Shown here: piece by piece, positions 17,983-27,622 of the stretch
How positions within the stretch are numbered: position 1 is the first letter of the stretch
How the letters are laid out: each line of letters opens with the position of its first letter
Assembly: GCA_944388575.1 (NCBI GenBank)
Contig: CALXJF010000001.1
Span: 49,323 to 113,322, forward strand
DNA: 64,000 bases
Direction of reading: 5' to 3'
Source: an uncultured Clostridia bacterium
Lineage (GTDB): Bacteria; Bacillota; Clostridia; TANB77; CAG-465
Notes under the pieces: model-generated
What the model was told of the DNA's origin: nothing
Database searches by the model: none
Seen by the model: the letters and a program-made list of their open reading frames with translations, nothing else
Made by a program: the position numbers and the translations under genes

Positions 17983-18551
17983 TACTCCTCCTTTAATTGC
18001 AATGCTTTTACACATAACCTACTATCTTTTTTATTATTTATACAAGTTATTAAGGTAAGCATATTAGCAGATGAATTTTCAAGAACTGAAAAATCTCTAC
18101 TACTAATCTCTTTTACTTCTATTACCTTATATTCTCTCTTACCAAATTCAGTCACATAGATTATTTTATCTCCTATCCTTAATTTATCTAAATCCTTGAA
18201 AAGATTAGAGCCTCTAATACCGTAATTATGAGCTGCTAAACACACATTTCCATTAAATATAGCAGTATTACTAAAATGACCTATACTCTTACTTAATATG
18301 TCTTCTGTTACACCATTTTTAACCATATCTTTTTTTACTTCTATTTTATCTATAGTTAAATATCCTACTATATCATTTAAACTTCTATTTGCTTTTGAAT
18401 TACCACTAAATACATTTTTATTATCTAATTTTATTTGTTTTCCCCCTACTTCTTTAACTTTGTCAAATTTTACATAGGAAACTATATATATTAAAACTAA
18501 TACTAATAAAAGAACTAATATAGATATAAATATTCGCTTAAAATATCCCAT
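17982..18551 (-). CDS. Class D-type sortase
   Basis: About 189 residues from the ATG at 18551, which follows GGAGG and gives one N-terminal membrane helix (FISILVLLLVLVLIYIVSYV). Catalytic residues are visible: His in CLAAHNYGIRG, Cys in LTLITCINN and Arg in DSRLCVKAL. A longer reading from 18665 would add two helices but begins inside a promoter, so it is less likely. Sortases cleave LPxTG proteins and attach them; the substrate gene follows with a one-base overlap. Class D is suggested by the TLITC and short length. Confidence 0.85.
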   Translation of the reverse strand: MGYFKRIFISILVLLLVLVLIYIVSYVKFDKVKEVGGKQIKLDNKNVFSGNSKANRSLNDIVGYLTIDKIEVKKDMVKNGVTEDILSKSIGHFSNTAIFNGNVCLAAHNYGIRGSNLFKDLDKLRIGDKIIYVTEFGKREYKVIEVKEISSRDFSVLENSSANMLTLITCINNKKDSRLCVKALQLKEE

Positions 18552-18635
18552 TTTCCTCCAATCTAAAAATACAAGTATATAAATTAAATATGAAAAAATT
18601 AAAATGAATAAAAATAATTGATTAAATACATTTAT

Positions 18636-18665
18636 ATTATATATAACTAAACTCATAAAAGTCAA
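18636..18665 (-). promoter_or_regulatory. Promoter of the sortase-surface protein operon
   Basis: Minus strand TTGACT (18660-18665), 18 bases, TATAAT (18636-18641). It lies within what would be the 5-prime end of a longer sortase reading and supports the internal start. Confidence 0.6.
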
Positions 18666-18979
18666 GAAAAATTGATCGCATTTTTTGACATAAAAAAATC
18701 AAATCACCAAAATATAATATATTATAATTAATAATATTACAACTATACAAAGCAAAAAAAGAACATACTATTAATTATTTTAAATAAAAAAAGACTATAC
18801 CAATAAAAATAATTGATATAGAATTTTTTAAATTTATTCTTATAGTATTTTTAACAATTCCGTTTTACCATCAATAATTTTTTATATAATAAACTCTCCT
18901 TAAAAATTTTTAAAGATATTTATTATTTATGTTTCATTAGTATAATATAATATTGTAAATTTTTACATTATATCATTTT
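18666..18979. other. Spacer with a degenerate copy of the ankyrin terminator repeat
   Basis: No intact gene. It holds the repeat copy at 18786-18830 and, next to it on the minus strand, an AAGGAGAG site and a short segment reading IDGKTELLKIL-stop that resembles an ankyrin end. The rest is AT-rich. Confidence 0.55.
18786..18830. repeat. Dispersed terminator repeat, copy 2
   Basis: Matches the ankyrin terminator at 9475-9510 with one difference over about 36 bases, then diverges in the second arm, so the hairpin is weakened. Confidence 0.75.
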
Positions 18980-19210
18980 TTACATCCATAAATCTTTAGT
19001 TAGCTCTTCTATCTCTCTTTTTCTTTTCTCTGTTTCACTAATATCTAAAATATAAGTTTTCCCATCAGAAAAAAATACATCTCCCTCTTTTATATCTTTT
19101 GGTAATTTTTTTTTATCTATATTTTCAAATTTTAAATCATCTCTTTCACAAACTGCAAAATCACCTTCAAATCTATCAATTATATACTTATGTTTATTTT
19201 CCATACTCAT
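18980..19210 (-). CDS. DUF3006 domain protein
   Basis: A 76-residue protein with the DUF3006 pattern: YIIDRFEGDFAVCERDD, KKLPKDIKEGDVFF, YILDISETEKRKREIEELTKDLW. These small proteins typically follow a ComEC-like metallo-hydrolase gene, as here, and their role is unknown. It overlaps the hydrolase gene by 11-17 bases depending on which of two ATGs, two codons apart, is used. Confidence 0.85.
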   Translation of the reverse strand: MSMENKHKYIIDRFEGDFAVCERDDLKFENIDKKKLPKDIKEGDVFFSDGKTYILDISETEKRKREIEELTKDLWM

Positions 19211-20153
19211 AACTTCCTTCCTCTACATTTAATGAAATTTTATCTCCATCACAATTTAAAATAATAGTACCACTTTCATCTGTTCTATAAACTGGGATAC
19301 TACTTGCTTGTAATCTAACCATTGTTTCTTTAGATGGATGCTTATAGCTATTATCTTTTCCAACAGATATAACTGCTAAACTAGGATCAACTTTTTCTAA
19401 AAACTCTGTTGAAGTTGAAGTTTTAGAACCATGATGCCCAATCTTTAAAACATCAGCCTTAACATCAAGATTATTATCTAAAATCTCTTTTTCAGAAACT
19501 TCTTCAGCATCTCCCATAAATAAAAATGATTTATTTTTATATTTTAATTTTACTACAATTGAATAATCATTTGCTTCTTTATACTCACTAGAATTAGGAG
19601 CTAATATTTCAAAGCTAGCCTCTCCAAGAGTAAATGTTTCCTTACTACTTGGTGCATATAGTTTTTTATTTTTAGCTTGCACAGCCTTTGCAAAATTTTC
19701 AAAAGTTTTAGTTGTAGATGTCTGTTTTGGGAAAAAGATATTCTCAACATCAAAGTTTTCTATCACCTTATCCATTCCCCCTATATGATCCTCATGTACA
19801 TGAGTTCCAATAATATAATCAAATTTACTAACGCCTAGTTCTCTTAAATAATTTAGTAAACTTTCTTCTGTATCATTTTTACCAGCATCTATTAGCATAA
19901 AATGTTCATTTTGCTTTATTAAAATAGCATCTGCTTGACCTACATCTATATAATGTATTTGTAACTTTGGTTCAACCATAGAAGTAGATACATCATTATT
20001 TTTACTTACATCAACTATAGTATTTACATCTTTATTTCCTTGTATATTAATATTATCAGAAAAATCCAAAAAATAACTAGTAGCTAAAGCTGCTATTACA
20101 ATAACTAAAAAAAATATATACCTTATTAACTTTCCCTTTGTTTTCTTCTTCAT
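19194..20153 (-). CDS. ComEC/Rec2-like metallo-beta-lactamase-fold hydrolase
   Basis: About 319 residues. An N-terminal membrane helix (about 6-28) leads to an extracellular MBL domain with IHYIDVGQADAILI, the metal motif THVHEDHIGG, FMGDAEEVSEKEIL and IGHHGSKTSTSTEFL. It is the stand-alone hydrolase domain of ComEC, thought to degrade DNA or phosphoesters outside the cell. The ATG at 20153 is preferred because GGGGG lies eight bases before it. Co-translated with the DUF3006 gene. Confidence 0.85.
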   Translation of the reverse strand: MKKKTKGKLIRYIFFLVIVIAALATSYFLDFSDNINIQGNKDVNTIVDVSKNNDVSTSMVEPKLQIHYIDVGQADAILIKQNEHFMLIDAGKNDTEESLLNYLRELGVSKFDYIIGTHVHEDHIGGMDKVIENFDVENIFFPKQTSTTKTFENFAKAVQAKNKKLYAPSSKETFTLGEASFEILAPNSSEYKEANDYSIVVKLKYKNKSFLFMGDAEEVSEKEILDNNLDVKADVLKIGHHGSKTSTSTEFLEKVDPSLAVISVGKDNSYKHPSKETMVRLQASSIPVYRTDESGTIILNCDGDKISLNVEEGSYEYGK

Positions 20154-20253
20154 ATACATATCCCCCATATAAACTTAAGTATACTTAAATTAAAATAATT
20201 TGTCAAGAAAATTATAAAGACAAAAATAGACAATTAGAACATAATCTAACTGT

Positions 20254-23200
20254 CTATTCTACACTTTTTAATGCTTCTATCATATCTATTTTCTTTAAAG
20301 CAAAATGAGTTGCAACATTTACTACAATCGAAAATACTAACGTTATTAAAATAGCATAAATATAGCTTATAAAATTAATTTGACGTCCAAACATAACTAA
20401 ATCTACTTCACAAGAAGTTATAATATATGCATTTAGGAAAAATCCAATAACTAATCCAAGTACAGTACCAATAACTGTTAATATAATATTTTCTCTATAG
20501 ACATATGAAGAAACTTCCAAATCATAAAATCCTAACACCTTTATTGTAGCTAACTCTCTTATTCTTTCGCTTATATTTATATTAGACAAATTGTATAAAA
20601 CTATAAAAGCTAATAATCCTGCTGAAATTATTAAAATTAGAGTAACAGAATCTAAACTTTTCATCGATTCAGCAAATTTATCTCCAACATTTCGAATATA
20701 CTCAACAGAAGAAACCACATCATTTTTTAAAAGTTCTTCGCTAAAATTTTCCTGCATAGTTACATCATCAATATTCGTTTTTGCCATTAAAACGTTTGAT
20801 TTAAAATCATTAGTATATAATTTATTATATAATTCACTAGTCATATATACATAATGCATAATATAGTTCTCTGTTATTTGAGTAACTTTCACTTCTACTC
20901 TTTTTTCTTCACTATCTCTTAAAGTAATAACGTCACCTTTTTGTATATCTAATAATCTTGCCAATTTTTCTGTAATTATAACACCATCTGAATTAAGATT
21001 ATATTTTTCTTGAGTTTCTCTATCATTTAAATTAATATAATCTTTTAATTTATCTACATCCTCTACGACTATTAAATTAGCATCTTTTGAATCAGCATTA
21101 TTTATAACAGAAACAGCAGATTGATTAATATCAATAAAAGATTCAATATTTTCATTAGATTTTAACGTATTTTCAAAAGTTTCTATTTCTTCTAAAGTGG
21201 ATTTATCATTGTAAGATATTTGTAAATCATAATTATATACTTTTTCATATTGATTTGGAACTATTGATAAAATCGAATCTTTAAGTCCAAAACCAACTAA
21301 TATAAGTCCCGTACACCCACCAATACCAATTACTGTCATAAAAAATCTTTTTTTATATCTTAATATATTTCTACAAGTTACCTTCTGCGTAAAATTAAGT
21401 CTTTTCCATATAAAAGTAATTCTCTCAAGTAGTACTCTTTTTCCTTTTTTAGGTGCTTTAGGTCTCATTAGTGCCGCTGGTACCTCTTTTAACTCTTTCA
21501 TACAAGCAAATAAAGTAGCACCACCTGTACACAATACTGATAAAACTATTCCAAGTATGATATATTTTGGAGAATACACTATAAGTATATCAGGCATATT
21601 ATACATAAGTCCATACATATTAAAAATAATTCTTGGTAACAAATTAATTCCAACTAATATACCAATAATGCTACCAATTAAACTTGCAGAAACAGCATAC
21701 CATAAATATTTAGATGCTATCTGTAATTTAGTATACCCTAAAGCCTTTAATACTCCAATTTGTCCTCTCTGCTCTTCTACCATTCTTGTCATAGAAGTAA
21801 GAGAAACAAGTGCAGCTACAACAAAAAATATAATTGGAAACACTTGAGCTACCGCATCTATTCTATCTGCATCTTGCAAATAACTTACATTTGACTCTAC
21901 AGTATCTCTATCAAGTAAATAAATATCTGGTTTTTCAATCTCATCAAGCTTTAATATATTTTCATTAATTTCATTTTGAGCTTCTTCAAACTTCTTATTT
22001 GCTTGATCTATTTCATTTTTTAATTTTTCCTCATTTACTTTGATTTCACTTTGTGCAGATTGAATTTGAGCTTTAGCAGAATTAATTTGGCTATATGTAG
22101 AGGTTTTATATTTCTTTAATTCCTGCTCCTTACTATATAACAAAGTTTTGCTATTATTTAGCTTAGTTAAACCCTCTTGCAAACTACTATTTATAGCATC
22201 TTTTTGACTATTAGCATACTTAATTCCCTCTTCTATTTGTAGTTTATTTGACTCAAGTTCTTTTACTTTTAACTCCAATTGCTCTTTTGCCTTTATTAGA
22301 GTTTCTAAATTATTCTCTAATTCTACTAATTGTTCATTAATTAGTTCCTTTTCTTCTTCATCACTGCTGTCTAATTTCTTTTTTAATTCTTCAATTGTTA
22401 TATTTAATTTTTCTATTTTCTCATTAACATTATCTAAACTTAAATTTGTTTGTAAAATACCAGCAGTTACTAACTCTAAATTATTATTTGCCTCTTGTAA
22501 ACTATTATTTATCTGTTCTATATACTTAGTTGCTTCATTTGCTTGTTGTTCATATTCACTTTGTCCCTTATAAACTAAAGTATATGCATTATCTAACTCT
22601 TTTTGAGCATTAGAAAATTCAATGTTTGCTTTATTTTCATTTGATTGTAAAGTTTGTTTAGAATTATTCAACTTATTTTTAGCGTCCTCTATTTGAGATT
22701 TTGCTTTATCAAATTCTTCATTTGCACTTTTTATAGCATCATCTAATTCTTTTTGGGCATCATCAATCTTTTTCTTAGCTTCATTTCTAATCTCGTTATA
22801 TCTATCATTCTTTAATTCTTCTGAGGTCTGCTCAAGTGTTTCGTTTTTTTGCTCAATATATTCTTCATATTGGTTAGTATAACATTTAAAATCTTTTGCA
22901 CCTTTTAAAGTAATATAGACTTGAGTATATATATCTGAATTTATAGCAGATTCATCTACATACACAAAACCTGATATTTTTCCATCTCCTATATTAGTGC
23001 TACCTCTTTCAGGTGACATATACATTGGAGAATTAACAACTCCAACTATTGTATATTCAGTTGTTACTTTATCTTTCATATCATCAGTTAACGATGTACT
23101 ATCAATTTTTAGAACATCTCCAACCTCTAAATCTAATGCTTGTAAAATACTTGCTTCTGTAACACATTCATTACTAGCAGTAGGTAATCTTCCCTCTACA

Positions 23201-23571
23201 ATACTTAGTTTATTTAAATATTCATATTTATCAGATACAAAAGACATTGTCATCAATTTTACAATTTCTTCATTATCCGCTTCACTAACTATAACATCTG
23301 TTGAAATTGTTGGCATTATCCTCTCAACTGTTTCATTTTGAGCTAATTTATTCACATTATCCTTTGAAAACCCTAAAGTTGATACAAAGTTATAGTCCAT
23401 AAAATCAACTTCATCATAATAACTATCTAAAGAGGTTTTCATATCAAGACTTACAACTTTAATTCCTGAAAAAAATCCTGCACCAAGCAAAATTATTAAA
23501 AGAATAGAAATATATCTTTTTCTGGTATACTTAATCTGCCTTACTATATCTTTTAACATAGATTTTTTCAT
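20254..23571 (-). CDS. FtsX-like ABC permease with long coiled coil
   Basis: About 1105 residues. A first membrane helix (about 20-40) is followed by an extracellular domain, then a long coiled coil (about 240-550) of Lys/Glu/Gln/Asn-rich heptads. Three helices follow (about 580-700, VFPIIFFVVAALVSLTSMTRMVEEQRGQIGVLKALG). A second copy of the FtsX domain begins near 730 and ends with three helices. The repeated IGVLKALGY and LATIKVLGFYD motifs contact the ATPase. This MacB/FtsX-type transporter probably performs mechanical work on envelope substrates or exports a compound. It directly follows the frameshifted ATPase. Confidence 0.85.
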   Translation of the reverse strand: MKKSMLKDIVRQIKYTRKRYISILLIILLGAGFFSGIKVVSLDMKTSLDSYYDEVDFMDYNFVSTLGFSKDNVNKLAQNETVERIMPTISTDVIVSEADNEEIVKLMTMSFVSDKYEYLNKLSIVEGRLPTASNECVTEASILQALDLEVGDVLKIDSTSLTDDMKDKVTTEYTIVGVVNSPMYMSPERGSTNIGDGKISGFVYVDESAINSDIYTQVYITLKGAKDFKCYTNQYEEYIEQKNETLEQTSEELKNDRYNEIRNEAKKKIDDAQKELDDAIKSANEEFDKAKSQIEDAKNKLNNSKQTLQSNENKANIEFSNAQKELDNAYTLVYKGQSEYEQQANEATKYIEQINNSLQEANNNLELVTAGILQTNLSLDNVNEKIEKLNITIEELKKKLDSSDEEEKELINEQLVELENNLETLIKAKEQLELKVKELESNKLQIEEGIKYANSQKDAINSSLQEGLTKLNNSKTLLYSKEQELKKYKTSTYSQINSAKAQIQSAQSEIKVNEEKLKNEIDQANKKFEEAQNEINENILKLDEIEKPDIYLLDRDTVESNVSYLQDADRIDAVAQVFPIIFFVVAALVSLTSMTRMVEEQRGQIGVLKALGYTKLQIASKYLWYAVSASLIGSIIGILVGINLLPRIIFNMYGLMYNMPDILIVYSPKYIILGIVLSVLCTGGATLFACMKELKEVPAALMRPKAPKKGKRVLLERITFIWKRLNFTQKVTCRNILRYKKRFFMTVIGIGGCTGLILVGFGLKDSILSIVPNQYEKVYNYDLQISYNDKSTLEEIETFENTLKSNENIESFIDINQSAVSVINNADSKDANLIVVEDVDKLKDYINLNDRETQEKYNLNSDGVIITEKLARLLDIQKGDVITLRDSEEKRVEVKVTQITENYIMHYVYMTSELYNKLYTNDFKSNVLMAKTNIDDVTMQENFSEELLKNDVVSSVEYIRNVGDKFAESMKSLDSVTLILIISAGLLAFIVLYNLSNINISERIRELATIKVLGFYDLEVSSYVYRENIILTVIGTVLGLVIGFFLNAYIITSCEVDLVMFGRQINFISYIYAILITLVFSIVVNVATHFALKKIDMIEALKSVE

Positions 23572-23580
23572 CAAAAGCAC

Positions 23581-24283
23581 CTACCATTCTATTTTTTCTA
23601 TTGGTACTATATTATCATTTACTAAAATATCTTCTGCCTTACCATTCCTAAAATGAATAATTTTATCCGCCATTGGAGCTATAGCTTGATTATGCGTTAT
23701 TATTACAACTGTCATCTTATTCTTCCTACATGTATCTTGTAATAACTTTAATATCTGTTTACCAGTGTTATAATCTAGTGCTCCTGTTGGTTCATCACAT
23801 AAAAGTAGTTTGGGATTTTTAGCTAAAGCCCTTGCAATAGCTACTCTTTGCTGTTCTCCTCCGGAAAGCTGAGAAGGGAAATTATCCATTCTATCTTCTA
23901 ACCCAACCTGCTTTAAAACTTTAGATGGGTTTAATGGATTTTTACAAATCTGTGTAGCTAGTTCAACATTTTCAAGAGCTGTTAAATTCTGAACTAAATT
24001 ATAGAATTGAAATACAAAACCTATATCATCTCGCCTATATGAAATAAGTTTTTTACCTTTATATAAGCTAATTTCATTTCCATCTACAAATACCTTACCG
24101 TGATGTAACTATATCCATTCCACCAAGTATATTTAAAGCTGTAGTTTTTCCAGCACCACTTGGTCCAACAACAACTGCCAGCTCACCTTTTTGTATTTCA
24201 AAACTAGCTTGATCTAAAGCTTTTATCTTTATTTCACCCATTGTATATTCTTTTGTTACATTTTCAAATTTAATATACGACAT
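23581..24283 (-). pseudogene. ABC transporter ATPase split by a +1 frameshift
   Basis: The partner of the FtsX-like permease (LolD/MacB ATPase type). The N-terminal part has YTMGEIKIKALDQASFEI and Walker A GPSGAGKTT, and ends GGMDIVTSR-stop. The rest continues in another frame: GKVFVDGNEISLYKGKKLISYRRDDIGFVFQFYNLVQ, then signature [15 protein letters not shown], Walker B LLLCDEP and the H-loop THNQ. One extra base near 24099-24101, most simply the C before GGT, causes it; without it the reading is TSGKVFVD. The intact protein would be about 234 residues. The permease next to it is intact. Confidence 0.85.
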
Positions 24284-24445
24284 ACCCTTCTTCTCCTTAT
24301 TTTGTTTATATAATTATACTATCAGAAACATTTTAAGTCAATAAATAAAACTAGTTACAGATAAAATTTTACATAATTTTCACATTTCATATTCAAAAAA
24401 ATATTCTATTTATTTCATAATACTAAAAAACTAAGTATATTATTG

Positions 24446-24474
24446 TTTACATTTAGCTAATAGAGTGTTATAAT
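24446..24474 (+). promoter_or_regulatory. Promoter of the first zinc-ribbon gene
   Basis: TTTACA (24446-24451), 17 bases, TATAAT (24469-24474), 60 bases upstream of the start. Confidence 0.75.
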
Positions 24475-24533
24475 GATACCACAAATTAGCTTTTTTAATT
24501 ATTTCTGATTAGAAAAAATAAGGAGGGAAAACA

Positions 24534-25784
24534 ATGAACTTTGATAAAACAATATTGTTACGGCAACTAATTCCTAAAAGTATATCTTTTCTGAATATAG
24601 AGATAGACGCTAAAACACCATTTTTTTCAAATAATTATTATGAAAACTATCAAATAAGTAAATGTTTAAGAATATTTTCCAGTTTAATAGATAACGATAT
24701 ACTATCTATTGATATAAAACATAATGAATCTTATTCTTATTCTAATCAAATAAGATACTATACAAAAGAACCTTGTAAAATATTTTTAATTGATTTTATT
24801 TCTAAATTAAACCATGCATATAATATGAAACAAGATTATATAACATTTCCAATTAATGTACATCGATCTATAGATCGTTCTATGGGTTATATCAGACAAA
24901 ATTTGTATATCTATTTTGATTTAGAAGATGTTAAAGAGGCTCTTGCAATGTATTATGGAAAACCTAAAATACCAAAGATTGGTTATTTAAAAGAAAGTAA
25001 AAAAGATTTATTTAGTTCTAGTTTTGAATTTGGGTTGTCTAAAGATCCAAACATTGTATCAACATTTATGGGAGTAGCTATAAAAAATGATGACTCAAAT
25101 AACTATTCTATATTTGATAACGAAACAAATACTATTACTAACATATCAAACATTAATATAGGCAACTTTCCAATAATTCTTTTACCTGTTAAAGAATTAT
25201 TTGTCGGTGACCTTATAAAAAGGGATTCTTCATACTATTATGTAAAAGAATTTAATTTGGATGGAACTATTGTATTACTTGAGCCATCAACTGGAGAAAT
25301 AAAGACTATATTACTTAGTGAGCATATTATTCCTGGTATGAATTTTTACACCAAAGTTATAGCAATTGATATGACTTCTCTAACTAATCCTATTTCAAAT
25401 GAAAATCTTTCATCTAATATCTTAGCTGCAATCTTTATGCTTAATTGGTCAAATCCACAAGACACAGATGACTTTTCTTTTGATAGTCTTAATGACAATT
25501 CATTTAATGGCCTTGGAAAATTATTCCCATTACTTATTGCTCTAAACAATAATAGCTTTGATCAAAATAGTATCTCAAATCTAATTTTACTTGGATGCAG
25601 TGAAAACACTAATCAAACAATTCGTTTACTGATTCTGTCACAATTATTAAATAATGATTATCCAAATAAAAACCTATTAGCTTTAGGAAATTCAACCAAA
25701 CAAGCACTATTTTGTAGTACATGTGGTACAAAATTAAACTCTAACTCTTTATTTTGTCATATTTGTGGCAAAAAAGTTAAATAA
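24534..25784 (+). CDS. Zinc-ribbon protein of unknown family, paralog 1
   Basis: A 416-residue protein sharing its plan with the next gene: an N-terminal domain beginning LLRQLIPKSI, a middle domain beginning FEFGLSKDPNIVSTFMGVAI that contains DGTIVLLEPSTGEIKTILLSEHIIPGMNFYTKVIAIDM, and a C-terminal double-CxxC zinc ribbon (FCSTCGTKLNSNSLFCHICGKK). No catalytic motif. The middle domain occurs in proteins I cannot name. A strong RBS (AAGGAGGG) and its own promoter and terminator show that it is a real, separately transcribed gene. It faces the PurA-like operon. Confidence 0.6.
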   Translation: MNFDKTILLRQLIPKSISFLNIEIDAKTPFFSNNYYENYQISKCLRIFSSLIDNDILSIDIKHNESYSYSNQIRYYTKEPCKIFLIDFISKLNHAYNMKQDYITFPINVHRSIDRSMGYIRQNLYIYFDLEDVKEALAMYYGKPKIPKIGYLKESKKDLFSSSFEFGLSKDPNIVSTFMGVAIKNDDSNNYSIFDNETNTITNISNINIGNFPIILLPVKELFVGDLIKRDSSYYYVKEFNLDGTIVLLEPSTGEIKTILLSEHIIPGMNFYTKVIAIDMTSLTNPISNENLSSNILAAIFMLNWSNPQDTDDFSFDSLNDNSFNGLGKLFPLLIALNNNSFDQNSISNLILLGCSENTNQTIRLLILSQLLNNDYPNKNLLALGNSTKQALFCSTCGTKLNSNSLFCHICGKKVK

Positions 25785-25800
25785 GAATTAAATTAGTCTT

Positions 25801-25842
25801 AAAAAATAGTTCTCATAATTAAATTTATGAGAGCTATTTTTA
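25801..25842 (+). terminator. Terminator between the two zinc-ribbon paralogs
   Basis: Stem AAAAATAGTTCTCATAA against TTTATGAGAGCTATTTTT, 17 bases with one mismatch, followed by T residues. Confidence 0.85.
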
Positions 25843-25881
25843 TATCACAAATTAAAAATAACTTTTAAATTACATAAACTC

Positions 25882-25910
25882 TTTACTTTTTTATAAAACT
25901 ATGATATAAT
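25882..25910 (+). promoter_or_regulatory. Promoter of the second zinc-ribbon gene
   Basis: TTTACT, 17 bases, TATAAT (25905-25910) with an extended -10 (TGATATAAT). Confidence 0.75.
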
Positions 25911-25977
25911 TTGCCCATAATTTGAATATTTATTCAATTCTAATTAGAAAAGATTATGTTTAAGGAGGTAAAAAGAT

Positions 25978-27621
25978 ATGAACAGAGACAGAAAGGCTCT
26001 TATACGGCAATTAATACCAAAAAGTTATCATTTCGATGGTTACAATTTAATTAATTGCCAAAACTCTCGTGATAGACCTTTTTTCACAAATGGTACAGTA
26101 ACTATTGAAAATTACACGTTAACTTGTAATTTTGTAGATAAAGATAAACTATCTCTTAATTATGAAAGCGTTTGTCCTATTGGTAAGATACTTTTTGAAC
26201 CATATATTTTAAGCATCGATGAATTTATTGAAAAATTACACGAAGCTTCAAAAAGAAGTTCAGACTTTATATCTTTTCCAATAAGAATAAAGACTGTAAA
26301 CGACAATAGTAACTGTAAAAATTGCATTTATAAAAATAGTGATTGCATAAACATACAAAATAATATAAGTCAAAATACAGTTTTAGCTGCTGTTTCTTTT
26401 AATTACGAAGAAATTAAAGAGGCTCTAGCTTACTATTTTGAAATATCATCCCAAAACAGCATGAATAAAGGAGGACTTATCATGAAGAAGAACAAGTTTT
26501 TTGGCATTAATTTTGAATTTGGGTTATCTAAAGATCCAAACATTGTATCAACACTTATGGGAGTTGCAATACGCAACCCTAAGAATGATAACTATGTCAT
26601 ATATGACAAAAACAAAAACAAGCTAACAGACATTGCTAACATGAAAATGGGTGATCTCCCTATTTTGTTGCTTCCTACAAAAGAGCTTAAAGTTGGAACT
26701 CTCACAAAACATGATTCCAAATACTACTTTGTAAAAAGTGTTAATGGTGACGGTACAATTGTTGCTTTAGAACCTGCAACAGGTGAAATAAAGACAATAA
26801 TGCTCAAAGAAAGTCTTGTTCCTGGGCTAACTTTCTATACGCAAGTTATTGCTATGAATCCGGCTTCCTTAACTGACTTATCATCTAACGAAAATGTTGG
26901 TACAAACGTATTGGCAGCAATTTGTATGATGAATTGGTCTAAGGGAGATATGGGCAATGAATTTTCTCTTGACAGCGTTACCAATGATTCTTTTAACGGT
27001 TTGGGACAGTATCTACCGTTACTCATGATGAATCTAAACGGAAATAATTCGTCACTTAATAATTGGTCAACTCTAATGCTTCTTAGTGGTGCAGACGGAG
27101 ATGATGCAATGCAAATGCTTATGCTATCTCAATTGTTGGATGGCAAATCTCCTTTTGATGGAATGCTTCCTGAAACAACTACTACACAAACTTCTACCAC
27201 AGATGGAGTTACATGTACTAATTGCAACAAAACATATAGCGCTGATACTAAGTTTTGTCCCATATGCGGTAAGAAAACGGAAGAAATTAAGAATAATGCC
27301 GAAGTTACATGTCCTAACTGTAATAAGCAGTATTCTTCAGATGTTAAGTTCTGTCCAAAATGTGGCACAAAAACTATTCCTATTGCAAATACTTGCAAAT
27401 CATGTGGAGCAAAACTTTCAGAAGGTGCACTCTTCTGCCATAATTGTGGAAAAAAAATTATACCAAATACCTGTCCTAATTGTGGCAGTGAAGTTGAAAG
27501 TGATCAAAAATTCTGTAGTAACTGTGGGAAAGATTTGAAAGAAAAACCTTCAACGACTACGAAAAATACGGAAAAATCTTCAAATCCAACATCTGAGCCC
27601 GAAGTAACAAAGGAGGAATAA
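25978..27621 (+). CDS. Zinc-ribbon protein of unknown family, paralog 2, with internal start
   Basis: A 547-residue paralog of the gene before it, beginning ALIRQLIPKSYHFDG. The N-terminal domain carries an extra Cys cluster (CKNCIYKNSDC near residue 105). The shared middle domain is followed by about five tandem zinc ribbons (CTNCNKTYSADTKFCPICGKK and similar) and an acidic tail. Inside the gene, AAAGGAGGACTTATC precedes an in-frame ATG at 26482 (codon 169, MKKNKFFGINFEFGL), a complete ribosome-binding site. A second, shorter product is therefore likely, and the gene looks like a fusion of two former genes. Confidence 0.65.
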   Translation: MNRDRKALIRQLIPKSYHFDGYNLINCQNSRDRPFFTNGTVTIENYTLTCNFVDKDKLSLNYESVCPIGKILFEPYILSIDEFIEKLHEASKRSSDFISFPIRIKTVNDNSNCKNCIYKNSDCINIQNNISQNTVLAAVSFNYEEIKEALAYYFEISSQNSMNKGGLIMKKNKFFGINFEFGLSKDPNIVSTLMGVAIRNPKNDNYVIYDKNKNKLTDIANMKMGDLPILLLPTKELKVGTLTKHDSKYYFVKSVNGDGTIVALEPATGEIKTIMLKESLVPGLTFYTQVIAMNPASLTDLSSNENVGTNVLAAICMMNWSKGDMGNEFSLDSVTNDSFNGLGQYLPLLMMNLNGNNSSLNNWSTLMLLSGADGDDAMQMLMLSQLLDGKSPFDGMLPETTTTQTSTTDGVTCTNCNKTYSADTKFCPICGKKTEEIKNNAEVTCPNCNKQYSSDVKFCPKCGTKTIPIANTCKSCGAKLSEGALFCHNCGKKIIPNTCPNCGSEVESDQKFCSNCGKDLKEKPSTTTKNTEKSSNPTSEPEVTKEE

Positions 27622-27622
27622 A

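Noticed and set aside
27086..27538. 150-codon open frame over the zinc-ribbon repeats
   Set aside because: Same strand, other frame; it arises from the repeated Cys-rich codons of the real gene.
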